NCBI GenBank assembly: GCA_944321735.1
Contig: CALUMK010000003.1
Span: forward strand, 62,001 to 126,000
Source: an uncultured Bacteroidales bacterium
GTDB taxonomy: Bacteria; Bacteroidota; Bacteroidia; Bacteroidales; P3
Reading direction: 5' to 3'
Length of the DNA: 64,000 bases
Position numbers and translations under genes: made by a program. Within the stretch, counting starts at the first letter, position 1. Every line of letters starts with the position of its first letter. The notes below the pieces were generated by a model. It ran no database searches, was not told the DNA's origin, and worked only from the letters and a program-made list of their open reading frames with translations. Shown in pieces: positions 16,111 to 24,620 of the stretch.

Positions 16111-17484
16111 AAGGAAGCAGGAGCGACTATTAGGGAACGAAGAAACCCAACCATGCCGCTCAAAAAAAGCCCGGTTGTTGAAGACCCAGAGAATCTTGGT
16201 TCGGATGTTCTTCTTGAGCCGGGGCAGGGCCGCGAAACCGTCCGTGCAGATGATAAGCCCGTCGTAATCCCCGTCCTGGCAGGCGTAATCCATCACCGCC
16301 TGGTAGTTGGTCCCGGCTCGGCCCAAGACGGCCACTTCCTTCATGGCCCGTTTCAGGCTGAGGGGTTCGCCCTTGATATCTGAATCGAATTGAATCACAT
16401 CGATTTTCTCTATCCCGTATTTGAAAAAGCGGTTCACCATGCCAAAGAACTGCCGCAGACTTTCAGAAGGCACCGAGCCGCTTACGTCCACGGCAACCAA
16501 GAGCCGCGTGGAGAACTGGTGGCGGCTGCCCATGTTGTCGAAGCCGTAGCGGCGGCTGGGACGCATCCGGGTCAGTTGGCGGCGGCTTGAAATCAGCGAG
16601 CCACGGAAACCGTTCAGGATCCGGCTGGCATCCACTTTGGTCTGGGTGGAGGCTACGATCATCTCTTTCATCCGCCCTTTGAGGCTGCCCCAGGCTTGGG
16701 TCTGCTCGGCCACTTCCACCATCCGGTTGATTTCTTCCTGCATCAGCTGGTCTTCGTCCCAGAGTTCGGCGGCTTGCCCGGCCTTCTCCTGCATCTGTTG
16801 CAGGGCGGTCATCTTCTTCTCCGGTTCGTTTTCCCCTTTGCCGCCTCCGGTCGGGGTGCTCTGCTTGGCGGAAGTCGAAGCCGTGTCGCCTTCTTTCAGT
16901 CCCTTGGGGCTTTTGGTGTTCTCGTTGGGTGAACCGGCCCCGCCGGAGCGGCCTTCCTCGTCATCCACGTGTCCTTCTTCCTGCCGGTCTTGCTGTGCAT
17001 CTTGGTTCTCCGATTCCTGTTCGCCCGCTCCGGCGTGCTCGTCGCTCATGCCGGAATAGGATTGGCCCAATGGCAACAGGCAGCGGTAGTATTCTTCGAA
17101 AGCGGCCGCGTATCCGGGAAAAGTGATGCCTTGGAAGTCGTCCCGGCAGAAAATCCTGACCTTGGGCTTGTAATGGTCTTGGAGCACCAAGTCGCTGGCC
17201 CAGTAGCAGACATCCTTGCGGACGGGCTGGGGCTGGCGTTGGTAGGGATGCTTGAGCAGGATGCGGATCATTTCCAGTCGCAGATACTCTTCCAACTGGA
17301 GCTGCTCCAATTCGGCCACCCTGGCCGGGTTGTATTCGATCCGGCCTTTGCCGCAGCGCAGTACCGTCCGGCTGTTTTGCTCCTCGGTTCTCAACGCGCA
17401 TAGCTTGTGGCTGCAATAGACATTGAACAGCAGAGGCTCGGTCAGGAACCAGTTTTCGGCAATATGGCGGAATCTTTCTTCCAT
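16099..17484 (-). CDS. VWA-like protein (DUF2201-type), likely partner of the MoxR ATPase
   Basis: This 461-residue protein has an N-terminal helical domain, a long acidic and polar linker (about 148-225), and a C-terminal VWA domain with the metal-binding DxSxS at Asp333, Ser335 and Ser337, Thr392 in GTNY and Asp415 in ICTDG. DUF2201-type proteins often carry a HExxH-like motif in the N-terminal part; here the corresponding place reads RLEMIRILLKH, so the metal site seems lost. The start lies inside a 70-bp tandem repeat. It is convergent with the ATPase gene. The final codons are inside hairpin element C. Confidence 0.85.
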   Translation of the reverse strand: MEERFRHIAENWFLTEPLLFNVYCSHKLCALRTEEQNSRTVLRCGKGRIEYNPARVAELEQLQLEEYLRLEMIRILLKHPYQRQPQPVRKDVCYWASDLVLQDHYKPKVRIFCRDDFQGITFPGYAAAFEEYYRCLLPLGQSYSGMSDEHAGAGEQESENQDAQQDRQEEGHVDDEEGRSGGAGSPNENTKSPKGLKEGDTASTSAKQSTPTGGGKGENEPEKKMTALQQMQEKAGQAAELWDEDQLMQEEINRMVEVAEQTQAWGSLKGRMKEMIVASTQTKVDASRILNGFRGSLISSRRQLTRMRPSRRYGFDNMGSRHQFSTRLLVAVDVSGSVPSESLRQFFGMVNRFFKYGIEKIDVIQFDSDIKGEPLSLKRAMKEVAVLGRAGTNYQAVMDYACQDGDYDGLIICTDGFAALPRLKKNIRTKILWVFNNRAFFERHGWVSSFPNSRSCFLDGV

Positions 17485-17751
17485 GCAGGTGGTTTTGAGT
17501 GCTTTTCCCGTTTCGGAGGCCGATGCCGAGCCTTTCAGCGGAATCTTTCTTCCATGCAGATGGCTTTGAACGCTTTTCCCGTTTCAGAGGCGATGCCAAG
17601 CCTTTCAGCGGAATCTTTCTTCCATGCAGATGGCTTTGAACGCTTTTCCCGTTTCAGAGGCGATACCGAGCCTTTCAGCGGAATCTTTCTTCCGTTCAGA
17701 TGGGCTTTGAACGCATCTGCCTTTTGGGAAGCCGATGCCAGGCCGTTTGGC
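17469..17751 (-). repeat. 70-bp tandem repeat, four copies, at the VWA gene start
   Basis: Copies begin at 17469 (71 bp), 17540, 17610 and 17680; the second and third differ at two positions and the fourth is diverged. On the minus strand each of the first three copies carries ATGGAAGAAAGATTCCGC. In copy 1 this is the VWA start codon. In copies 2 and 3 the same codons are followed by TGA, so they are decoy six-codon frames. Copy spacing of 70-71 bp changes the reading frame. Confidence 0.9.
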
Positions 17752-18153
17752 GACCTGCTTGTGGCTGCGGTTGGCGATGGCTCGGTTTCCGGATTGAAAA
17801 GCAGCGCGAAAGTAATGAAATTGCCCGATTGTTGATAAATCGGGGACGGGCGGGCGCTTCCGGGGCTTGCAGAAACCGGCATTTGCAGTAATTTCGCAAA
17901 CTGTGTAAATTTGCCTTGTTGGATGTTAAAAGCAAGGTTTCCAATTTTTTTGCCGCTTCTTCAGGAGGAGTTGAGGTAGTCTGCTTTTGGCATCGGACTA
18001 CATTCACTCCATCGAACCGGAGCGGGAATTTCTGTTGAGGAAGACCGATTTTGGCATCGAACGCTTTTGTTGCGACCTTTTAGGCATCGCATGTTTGATA
18101 GGCGCGGCGCGGGCGTGAACGCAAATAAAGACTTGATCGCAAAAAGACATCCG
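17752..18153. other. divergent control region of the VWA gene and sdaA
   Basis: No gene is seen. It holds the sdaA promoter (17882-17913) and a long leader of about 235 bases before sdaA. The leader includes a possible 18-codon frame (17923-17979) and three copies of a GGCATCG-containing motif (near 17987, 18052 and 18082). Confidence 0.5.
17882..17913 (+). promoter_or_regulatory. Bacteroidales-type promoter before sdaA
   Basis: TTTG at 17882-17885 and TAAATTTG at 17906-17913 are 20 bp apart, an exact match to the -33/-7 pattern. The transcript would start near 17920 and have a leader of about 235 bases. Confidence 0.65.
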
Positions 18154-19380
18154 ATGAAAAGTATTTGCCAAATCTACAAGATAGGGAACGGCCCTTCCAG
18201 CAGCCATACGATGGGACCCATGCGAGCCGCTACGGTCTTCAAGAGAAGATATCCGGATGCCGACCGTTATTCGGTGAGCCTTTACGGAAGCCTGGCTGCC
18301 ACGGGCAAGGGACACCTTACCAACGAGACCTTGATGCATGTGATGGGCGAGGACAAGCTGACGATTCTCGAATACCCGGGGATTTTTCTTCCGGAGCATC
18401 CTAATGGGATGATTTTTCAAGCCTATAATGCCGAGAACGAGACGATTGGGGATTGGACGGTGTTCAGCGTGGGGGGCGGAGATATTCGCGAGAAGGGGTC
18501 GAACGAGATTTTCCTGGAAGAGGGCAGTCCTTATTCGAACGAGGAAATCTACGAGTTGCATACGATGAGTGATATCCTGCATTGGTGTCGCAAGAACGGG
18601 CGGACGTTGTGGGAATATGTGGATTTGCATGAGAAGCCGGGCTATTTGGAATATTTGCACGAGGTGTGGGAGGAAATGAAGCAGAGCGTGCAGAACGGCT
18701 TGGTGCATGAGGGGATGCTGCCGGGCGGCTTGCACCTGCAGCGCAAGGCGGCGCAGTACCATATCAAGGCGCAGGGCTATGACAAGTCTTTGCGCAACCG
18801 AGGGTATGTGTTCAGTTATGCGTTGGCGGTGGCCGAGGAGAACGCGGCGGGAGGCCGGATCGTGACGGCGCCTACCTGCGGCTCGGCGGCGGTATTGCCG
18901 GCTGTGATGTATCATTGCGTCAAGAATTACGGTATTGCCGAGGAGAGGGTGATCCGGGGGCTTGCCACGGCAGGGCTGATTGCCAATATTGTAAAGACAA
19001 ACGCTTCGATTTCAGGGGCCGAGGTGGGATGCCAAGGCGAAATCGGAGTGGCTTGCGCCATTGCCAGCGGTGCGGCCAACCAGATTTTCGGCGGGACCAC
19101 TTACCAGATTGAATATGCGGCTGAAATGGGCTTGGAACACCATCTTGGCATGACCTGCGACCCTATGTGCGGATTGGTGCAGATACCTTGCATCGAGCGT
19201 TGTGCTTTTGCGGCGGTGCGGGCCTTGGATGCCAATACCTATGCGAGCCTGTCGGATGGGCGGCATCGGGTGAGCTTCGACGAGGTGGTGGCGGTGATGA
19301 AGCAGACGGGGCATGATTTGCCGAGTTTGTATAAGGAGACGAGTATGGGGGGGTTGGCGTTGATGAATTCGGAATACTAG
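18154..19380 (+). CDS. sdaA: L-serine ammonia-lyase (serine dehydratase)
   Basis: This 408-residue iron-sulfur enzyme deaminates L-serine to pyruvate and ammonia. Both halves of the split-type enzyme are fused. GNGPSSSHTMGPMRA at the start and the cysteines in TCGSAAV, VGCQGEIG and MTCDPMCGLVQIPC are the family marks and cluster ligands. The start ATG at 18154 fits the conserved MKSICQIYKIG; earlier ATGs at 18067 and 18091 lie in frame but are not conserved. Its TAG stop is followed directly by hairpin element B. Confidence 0.96.
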   Translation: MKSICQIYKIGNGPSSSHTMGPMRAATVFKRRYPDADRYSVSLYGSLAATGKGHLTNETLMHVMGEDKLTILEYPGIFLPEHPNGMIFQAYNAENETIGDWTVFSVGGGDIREKGSNEIFLEEGSPYSNEEIYELHTMSDILHWCRKNGRTLWEYVDLHEKPGYLEYLHEVWEEMKQSVQNGLVHEGMLPGGLHLQRKAAQYHIKAQGYDKSLRNRGYVFSYALAVAEENAAGGRIVTAPTCGSAAVLPAVMYHCVKNYGIAEERVIRGLATAGLIANIVKTNASISGAEVGCQGEIGVACAIASGAANQIFGGTTYQIEYAAEMGLEHHLGMTCDPMCGLVQIPCIERCAFAAVRALDANTYASLSDGRHRVSFDEVVAVMKQTGHDLPSLYKETSMGGLALMNSEY

Positions 19381-19502
19381 GTGGCGGGTGATAACGGGAA
19401 ATCTGCTTCATTGCCAAGGGTTCAGGCTTGGTCACGTACCTAAGTACGCTCCCGCGCCTTCACCCTTGGCGGCTTTGCATCTTGCCCGTTCTGACCCGCC
19501 AC
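19381..19502 (+). repeat. stop-flush hairpin element, copy B
   Basis: This 122-bp element begins on the base after the sdaA stop codon, as copy A does after the ATPase. Its left end is almost identical to A for the first 40 bases. Outer arms pair with several mismatches, so this copy looks slightly decayed. The inner arm is GCCAAGGGT/ACCCTTGGC, different from A but still complementary. The core is TCACGTAC-CT-AAGTACGCTCC. Confidence 0.85.
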
Positions 19503-19567
19503 CGGGGAGTGTGGTTAGCGCATTGCAGCCTGGCGGTTCTGCCGCTCCGCTTTTAATATCGCAAGGC

Positions 19568-19591
19568 TCAGTGGGTGCGGATTGGATTTTG
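19568..19591 (+). repeat. shared tail downstream of element B
   Basis: TCAGTGGGTGCGG followed by ATTGGATTTTG resembles the tail after element A (15848-15872). Between the hairpin and this tail, 19503-19567, I see no gene. Confidence 0.5.
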
Positions 19592-19645
19592 ATGATAGGA
19601 TGTCCGGCGATGCGGAAGTGCAGCCAGATGTTAAAAGGATAGCTT

Positions 19646-20299
19646 ATGGACGATGATTTTTGCTTGCTGCCGGAGGATTTGTCGGAATATATAGAGGAAC
19701 ATACTTCGCCGGTGGAAGCCTTGCTTTCGGCTTTGGACCGGGATACGCATGTCAACGTGCTATGCCCCAGGATGCTGTCGGGGGCTTATCAAGGCAAGCT
19801 GCTGGAGTTCCTGAGCCGGATGATTGCGCCGGAAAGGATTCTGGAAGTAGGGACCTATACCGGTTATTCGGCCATTTGCCTGGCCAAGGGCTTGAAGCCG
19901 GGGGGGCGTCTGCTGACGATAGAACATAATCCGGAACTGGAGGAGCGTATCCGGGCGTATCTGGGAAAGGCGGGCTTGTCGGATATGGTGGAACTGCGGA
20001 TAGGCGAGGCGGCGGAACTGCTGCCGGAATTGCCCGAAGCGGGTTTCGACTTGGTGTTTCTGGATGCTGACAAGGCGCATTACGCGGAGTATTACCCGTT
20101 GTTGAAGCGGGTGCTGAAGCCGGGTGGCTGGCTGTTGATAGACAATGTGCTGTGGAACGGCAAGGTGTGGTCGGCCGATGCCAAGGACAAGGATACAAGG
20201 GCTGTGCGCGATTTGAACCGCATGGTGCTGGAAGACCCGGAAGTGGAAAACGTGTTGTTGCCGGTCCGGGATGGAATCAACATCGTGAGGAAATTGTAG
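19646..20299 (+). CDS. SAM-dependent O-methyltransferase (catechol-type)
   Basis: This 217-residue protein is a class I methyltransferase of the caffeoyl-CoA/catechol O-methyltransferase group. The SAM site is ILEVGTYTGYSAICLA, followed by the acidic motif LVFLDADKAHY, where the metal-binding aspartate lies, and WLLIDNVLWNGKV. It is cytoplasmic. Some bacterial members modify tRNA hydroxyuridine (TrmR), which is the more likely role in this phylum, but the sequence alone does not decide. DUF2461 and recA follow. Confidence 0.88.
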   Translation: MDDDFCLLPEDLSEYIEEHTSPVEALLSALDRDTHVNVLCPRMLSGAYQGKLLEFLSRMIAPERILEVGTYTGYSAICLAKGLKPGGRLLTIEHNPELEERIRAYLGKAGLSDMVELRIGEAAELLPELPEAGFDLVFLDADKAHYAEYYPLLKRVLKPGGWLLIDNVLWNGKVWSADAKDKDTRAVRDLNRMVLEDPEVENVLLPVRDGINIVRKL

Positions 20300-20404
20300 G
20301 CTGCTTGACTATTATTTTGGGGATTTCCTGCGGGAAGCGGGGCCGTGGATACCGGTTCGCCCGTTCGGATTCCCAAGGACGTATATTTTGGAATCGGGAT
20401 TACT

Positions 20405-21163
20405 ATGAAAACGAAACAGGAAAGGACTGGGAAGAAGTCTCTGTCCGGGCTTTCCGCAAAAACGGAAGCCAAACAGCAAGATGTCATGGCAGGGCTGCCT
20501 TCGGTGCAGGGCGTGCTGGATTTCCTGCGGCTTTTGTCGAGGAACAACGACCGCGACTGGTTTACCGAAAACAAGGCTTTGTATTTGGAAAACAAGGCCA
20601 AGGTGGAGAACCTGATCGCTTGGCTTGTGCCTAAGATGCAGGCGTTCGACAAGGAACTGAGGTTCGTTGACCCCAAGAAATGCCTGTACCGGATTTACCG
20701 GGATATCCGTTTTTCGCCCGATAAACGGCCTTATAAGGACTATATGGGCATCGGTATCTCCCGGCAGGGACGGCATGGGATGTGCTCGGGTTATTATATT
20801 CATCTCCAGCCGGGAGAATGCATCTGCGGGGCAGGTGTTTACGGCCTTGAACCGGAAAAGCTCAAGAAGGTGCGCGACGGGATTTATTTCCAGTCGGCCC
20901 GTCTGCGGCAGATTCTCGATGCGCCGGCAGTGCGCAAATTGTACGGGGGGGCGATGGCCGAATCGGCGAGGATGAAAGTGCCGCCTAAGGGCTACGACAA
21001 GAATTTCCCGGACATAGACTTGTTGAAGTACCATTACTATTTTCTGGAACGTCCGATACCGGATGCCGAAGTGGAGTCGCCGGATTTCGCTTGGCATCTG
21101 CTGGAGAGTTTGGAAGCCGCTTCGGAATTCAACCGTTTTCTGAACGAGGCTTTGGATTTCTGA
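20405..21163 (+). CDS. DUF2461-type protein
   Basis: This 252-residue protein matches the DUF2461 family (TIGR02453 type), whose function is unknown. The family marks LRLLSRNNDRDWFTENKALY, KCLYRIYRDIRFSPDKRPYKDY and GYYIHLQPGECICGAGVYG are all present. The frame opens at 20345, but ATG at 20405 gives a lysine-rich start with no conserved residues lost. It is soluble. A weak hairpin (21244-21272) may end the transcript before recA. Confidence 0.85.
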   Translation: MKTKQERTGKKSLSGLSAKTEAKQQDVMAGLPSVQGVLDFLRLLSRNNDRDWFTENKALYLENKAKVENLIAWLVPKMQAFDKELRFVDPKKCLYRIYRDIRFSPDKRPYKDYMGIGISRQGRHGMCSGYYIHLQPGECICGAGVYGLEPEKLKKVRDGIYFQSARLRQILDAPAVRKLYGGAMAESARMKVPPKGYDKNFPDIDLLKYHYYFLERPIPDAEVESPDFAWHLLESLEAASEFNRFLNEALDF

Positions 21164-21321
21164 CAGGATCCCCTACGCTGTTTTCCCGCTGTTCACGGTC
21201 TGTCCGAGGATTGCGTTCGGCGGTATTCACAATCTGTGGCGATAGCCTGTCCGGTTTCACCGGGGGAAGGCTCGTTTCCGGCAAGCCCGGACCTTGCTAC
21301 CTGTTTATGGAAGCCTTTAAC

Positions 21322-21338
21322 AAACTTTAGGAAAGTTT
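21322..21338 (+). promoter_or_regulatory. palindrome upstream of recA
   Basis: AAACTTT (21322-21328), AGG and AAAGTTT (21332-21338) form a perfect 7-bp palindrome, 25 bp before the recA -7 box. It could be an operator for a DNA-damage repressor or an AT-rich chance match. Confidence 0.35.
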
Positions 21339-21363
21339 AAGCTATTTTAAGGAATAGAAGATG

Positions 21364-21371
21364 TACCTTTG
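21364..21371 (+). promoter_or_regulatory. -7 box of recA
   Basis: TACCTTTG fits TAnnTTTG and lies 26 bp before the recA start. A -33 TTTG is not at the usual distance. Confidence 0.5.
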
Positions 21372-21397
21372 GGGCATCAAAAGAGAAAGGAAGACTT

Positions 21398-22477
21398 ATG
21401 GCAAAGAAAGACGAAAAAGAAGAAGGCAAGCCTTCTGTGGCTAACGAGAAGCTCAAAGCGCTCCAGTTGACGCTTGACAAGATAGAGAAATCCTACGGCA
21501 AAGGAGCCGTCATGAAGCTGGGGGACAACCCGGCGATTGAAAACATAGACGTGATTTCCACCGGTTCTATCGGCGTGGATAACGCGCTCGGGGTGGGCGG
21601 TTTTCCCAAAGGACGTATCATCGAGATTTACGGTCCGGAGTCTTCAGGTAAGACCACCTTGGCCATCCACGCCATTGCCGAAGCGCAGAAGAAAGGCGGG
21701 ATTGCGGCTTTCATCGATGCCGAACACGCCTTCGACCCGGCTTATGCCCAGAAATTGGGGGTCAATACCAATGATTTGTTGGTGGCTCAGCCCGACAATG
21801 GGGAACAGGCGCTGGAAATCGCAGACAACCTGATCCGTTCGGGGGCGATCGATATCATCGTCATAGACTCGGTGGCCGCTTTGACACCCCGTAGCGAAAT
21901 CGAGGGCGAGATGGGCGATTCCAAAGTGGGCTTGCATGCCCGTCTGATGTCGCAGGCATTGCGGAAACTGACTTCGACCATCAGCAAGACCGGTTGCTGC
22001 TGCATCTTCATCAACCAGCTACGCGAGAAAATCGGGGTCATGTTCGGCAATCCCGAAACGACTACGGGAGGTAATGCCTTGAAGTTCTATGCTTCGGTTC
22101 GTATCGATATCCGCCGGATTTCTTCCATCAAGGACGGGGACAATGTGATTGGGAACCGTGTCAAGGTCAAGGTGGTCAAGAACAAGGTTTCTCCTCCATT
22201 CCGTCAGGCTGAATTCGACTTGCTCTACGGGCAAGGGATTTCCAAAATCGGCGAAATCATCGATTTGGGCGTGGATTTGGGCGTGCTCAAGAAGAGCGGT
22301 TCCTGGTTCAGCTATAACGATACCAAGCTCGGTCAAGGCCGGGATGCGGTCAAGCAGCTGCTGCAGGATAATCCGGAATTGAGCGAGGAACTGGAATCCA
22401 AGGTTCGGGAAATGCTCAGGCACAAGGATGAAGAGGGTAAGCCGGGTGCGGTTGCCGCGGCACCGGAAGCGGAGTAG
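21398..22477 (+). CDS. recA: recombinase RecA
   Basis: This 359-residue protein forms filaments on single-stranded DNA and drives homologous recombination. Walker [10 protein letters not shown], Walker [11 protein letters not shown], the [10 protein letters not shown] segment and the loop regions are all normal. A charged C-terminal tail ([18 protein letters not shown]) follows. The start has GGAAGACTT upstream. The gene has its own control region. Confidence 0.99.
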   Translation: MAKKDEKEEGKPSVANEKLKALQLTLDKIEKSYGKGAVMKLGDNPAIENIDVISTGSIGVDNALGVGGFPKGRIIEIYGPESSGKTTLAIHAIAEAQKKGGIAAFIDAEHAFDPAYAQKLGVNTNDLLVAQPDNGEQALEIADNLIRSGAIDIIVIDSVAALTPRSEIEGEMGDSKVGLHARLMSQALRKLTSTISKTGCCCIFINQLREKIGVMFGNPETTTGGNALKFYASVRIDIRRISSIKDGDNVIGNRVKVKVVKNKVSPPFRQAEFDLLYGQGISKIGEIIDLGVDLGVLKKSGSWFSYNDTKLGQGRDAVKQLLQDNPELSEELESKVREMLRHKDEEGKPGAVAAAPEAE

Positions 22478-22579
22478 TCCGAGGCCGGTTCATCCTGAGC
22501 GCATACTGGGCTTTTTTGCCGGTGTGCGATGGAAGGAGTTCCTTGAATTGCTTATAGGTTTGTCAAAAATGGATTTTGT

Positions 22580-22834
22580 ATGTGGTGGACAGTGCTTTTG
22601 CTGACAGTGGTCTTGGTGGCTTTGTGCGTGGCAGGTTTGGCTGTCAAGATTCTGTTCAAGAAGAACGGGCAGTTTTCGCATCGTTGCGCGATGTCGGAAT
22701 TGGGAGAAGGGCATCGTTGCGGCAATTGCTCTTCCACGGGGCGGCATGAGGACTGTCCTAATTTCCAGTTGCATCATGGGGATACGGCCAGCCGGGCCGC
22801 CAAGGCTTTGGAGTTGGCCAAGGACGGGTTGTGA
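22580..22834 (+). CDS. small membrane protein with four cysteines, 84 aa
   Basis: An N-terminal helix (WWTVLLLTVVLVALCVAG) is followed by VKILFKKNGQF, a pattern I recognise in short Bacteroidota inner-membrane proteins of unknown function. Unlike those, it has four cysteines (HRC, HRCGNC, DC) with interspersed His, which could bind a metal. It lies 100 bp after recA and 200 bp before the M17 aminopeptidase. Confidence 0.75.
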   Translation: MWWTVLLLTVVLVALCVAGLAVKILFKKNGQFSHRCAMSELGEGHRCGNCSSTGRHEDCPNFQLHHGDTASRAAKALELAKDGL

Positions 22835-23032
22835 GAAAGGCATGATGCCGAATAGGCGGTAATTTCGATTACGGCCCTGCAAATCGAGGCCTTTTGAGGC
22901 TTTTGCCAGGGCAGGATTTCGAATGGACAGAAACTTCGATTACGGCAGGAAGTCTTGGGATTGCGGCAGAAATCCTTTGAAGTTGTGAATCCTGAGGCTT
23001 CCTTTTTGCTGCAGCTTAATATTGAAATGACA

Positions 23033-24439
23033 ATGAAAACAAAGAAAGCGTCTATACTTTTGTTCCGTCGCGATTTGCTGGCCAAGGTCTCCTTGCTGGA
23101 GCAGGAAGAAATCTCCTATTTGAAAGACCGGGCGGAAGATGGCAAGGATTTTTGCTATATCCCAGTGCCGGAAGCCCGTTTCATCGTGCTTTGGCCGAAG
23201 GATGCCGATACCATGCCGCAAGGCGAGCTGTTGGAAAAGATCAGGGTTACAGCATCCCGGATATTGGACAAGATGAGGGACGAGAAGATCTTCAAGACTA
23301 CGGTAGTGGATCATTCCTGGCAATCGGCCGAAGGGGTCTCTGCTTTTATGGAAGGCTTGTATCTGGGGGCTTATCGGTTTGATACGTTCAAGAAAGAAAA
23401 GAAGGAGAAATTCAGCTTCAATCTGGAATCCGACACCCTCGATGCCAAGGCTTTGGGGCGGATAGAAGATGTCTGCAAGGAAGTGAACCGCAGCAAATAC
23501 CTGATTGATTTGCCTTTTTCGGCTCTCAATGCAAAGCAATTGGGCGAATGGGCCGAAAAAGATGCCGAAGACTTGGGTATCAAAGTGGAGGTCTGGCCGT
23601 ATGCCAAGATAGAGAAAGCGGGCATGGGCGGTCTTTTGGGCGTGAACCAAGGGAGCGTGGACAAGGCTACCTTTACGGAGATGCGTTACAAACCGGCCAA
23701 AGCGGTCAATAAGAAGCCGATAGTATTGGTTGGCAAGGGCATTGTGTTCGATGCCGGAGGGATGAACATCAAGACCGGTTCGTATATGGACGATATGAAG
23801 ACGGATATGGCCGGAGCGGCTTTAGCCATGGGCATTATCCGGGCGGCTGCCCGCCTGCGTCTGCCATTGTACATCGTGGCTCTCTTGCCGGCTACCGACA
23901 ACCGTCTCAACGGCAATGCCTTGGTTTGCGGGGATGTGATTACGATGTACGACGGTACGACGGTCGAGATTACCAATACCGATGCGGAGGGCAGGCTTTT
24001 GCTGGCCGATGCGGTCGCGTACGCCACCGCCGAGTATTCTCCGATGTTGACGGTTTCGATGGCAACCCTGACCGGAGCGGCTTCTCGTGCCTTGGGTTCG
24101 CAGGGAATAGCGGCCATGCAACAGGGCGCGGATCAATATGTCGATGCCTTGCTTCAAAGCGGGGAGAGGGTCCATGAGCGGCTTTGTTTCTTCCCGATGT
24201 GGAAAGAATACGACAAGGAGCTGGATTCGGATGTGGCCGATATAAAGAACTGCGGGAACGGTCCTGCCGGGATGATCACGGCGGCCAAATTCGTGCAGTA
24301 TTTTGCCAAAGAGACGCCCTTTCTGCATTTGGATGTGGCCGGGGTTGAGTTCCTGCATAAGAAGGATGCTTATCGCGGGCCGGGAGCAACTGCTTTCGGG
24401 ATTCGTATGGTGCTGGATTTCTTGCAAAAGCTTTGCTAA
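23033..24439 (+). CDS. M17 leucyl aminopeptidase family protein
   Basis: This 468-residue two-metal aminopeptidase removes N-terminal residues from peptides in the cytoplasm. The catalytic marks are VGKGIVFDAGGMNIK (metal-binding Lys and Asp) and NTDAEGRLLLADA. The N-terminal domain is divergent from E. coli PepA, as is common in this phylum. ATGs at 23027 and 23033 are both possible; the frame upstream to 22955 has no better start. The sequence is complete and ends in a typical closing helix. Confidence 0.93.
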   Translation: MKTKKASILLFRRDLLAKVSLLEQEEISYLKDRAEDGKDFCYIPVPEARFIVLWPKDADTMPQGELLEKIRVTASRILDKMRDEKIFKTTVVDHSWQSAEGVSAFMEGLYLGAYRFDTFKKEKKEKFSFNLESDTLDAKALGRIEDVCKEVNRSKYLIDLPFSALNAKQLGEWAEKDAEDLGIKVEVWPYAKIEKAGMGGLLGVNQGSVDKATFTEMRYKPAKAVNKKPIVLVGKGIVFDAGGMNIKTGSYMDDMKTDMAGAALAMGIIRAAARLRLPLYIVALLPATDNRLNGNALVCGDVITMYDGTTVEITNTDAEGRLLLADAVAYATAEYSPMLTVSMATLTGAASRALGSQGIAAMQQGADQYVDALLQSGERVHERLCFFPMWKEYDKELDSDVADIKNCGNGPAGMITAAKFVQYFAKETPFLHLDVAGVEFLHKKDAYRGPGATAFGIRMVLDFLQKLC

Positions 24440-24620
24440 CAAGTGAGTTGCGTCTGGGATTCTGTTTGCCTTCTTGGTTTTTGGAAGAGGATATCGTAGG
24501 GAGAGGGGAATTCCGCTTCCCGGCTTGAAAGATTTCTGTGGAAAGAATCCGTTTGGGGTTCTGGGCGGTAATGTGAGGATGTTTTTGACGTGGGTACAGT
24601 TGATATTGAAAGAGATGACA

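Noticed and set aside
17535..17882. 115-codon minus frame upstream of the VWA gene
   Set aside because: It runs through tandem repeats and has no recognised pattern. I mention it only for its possible fusion after repeat loss.
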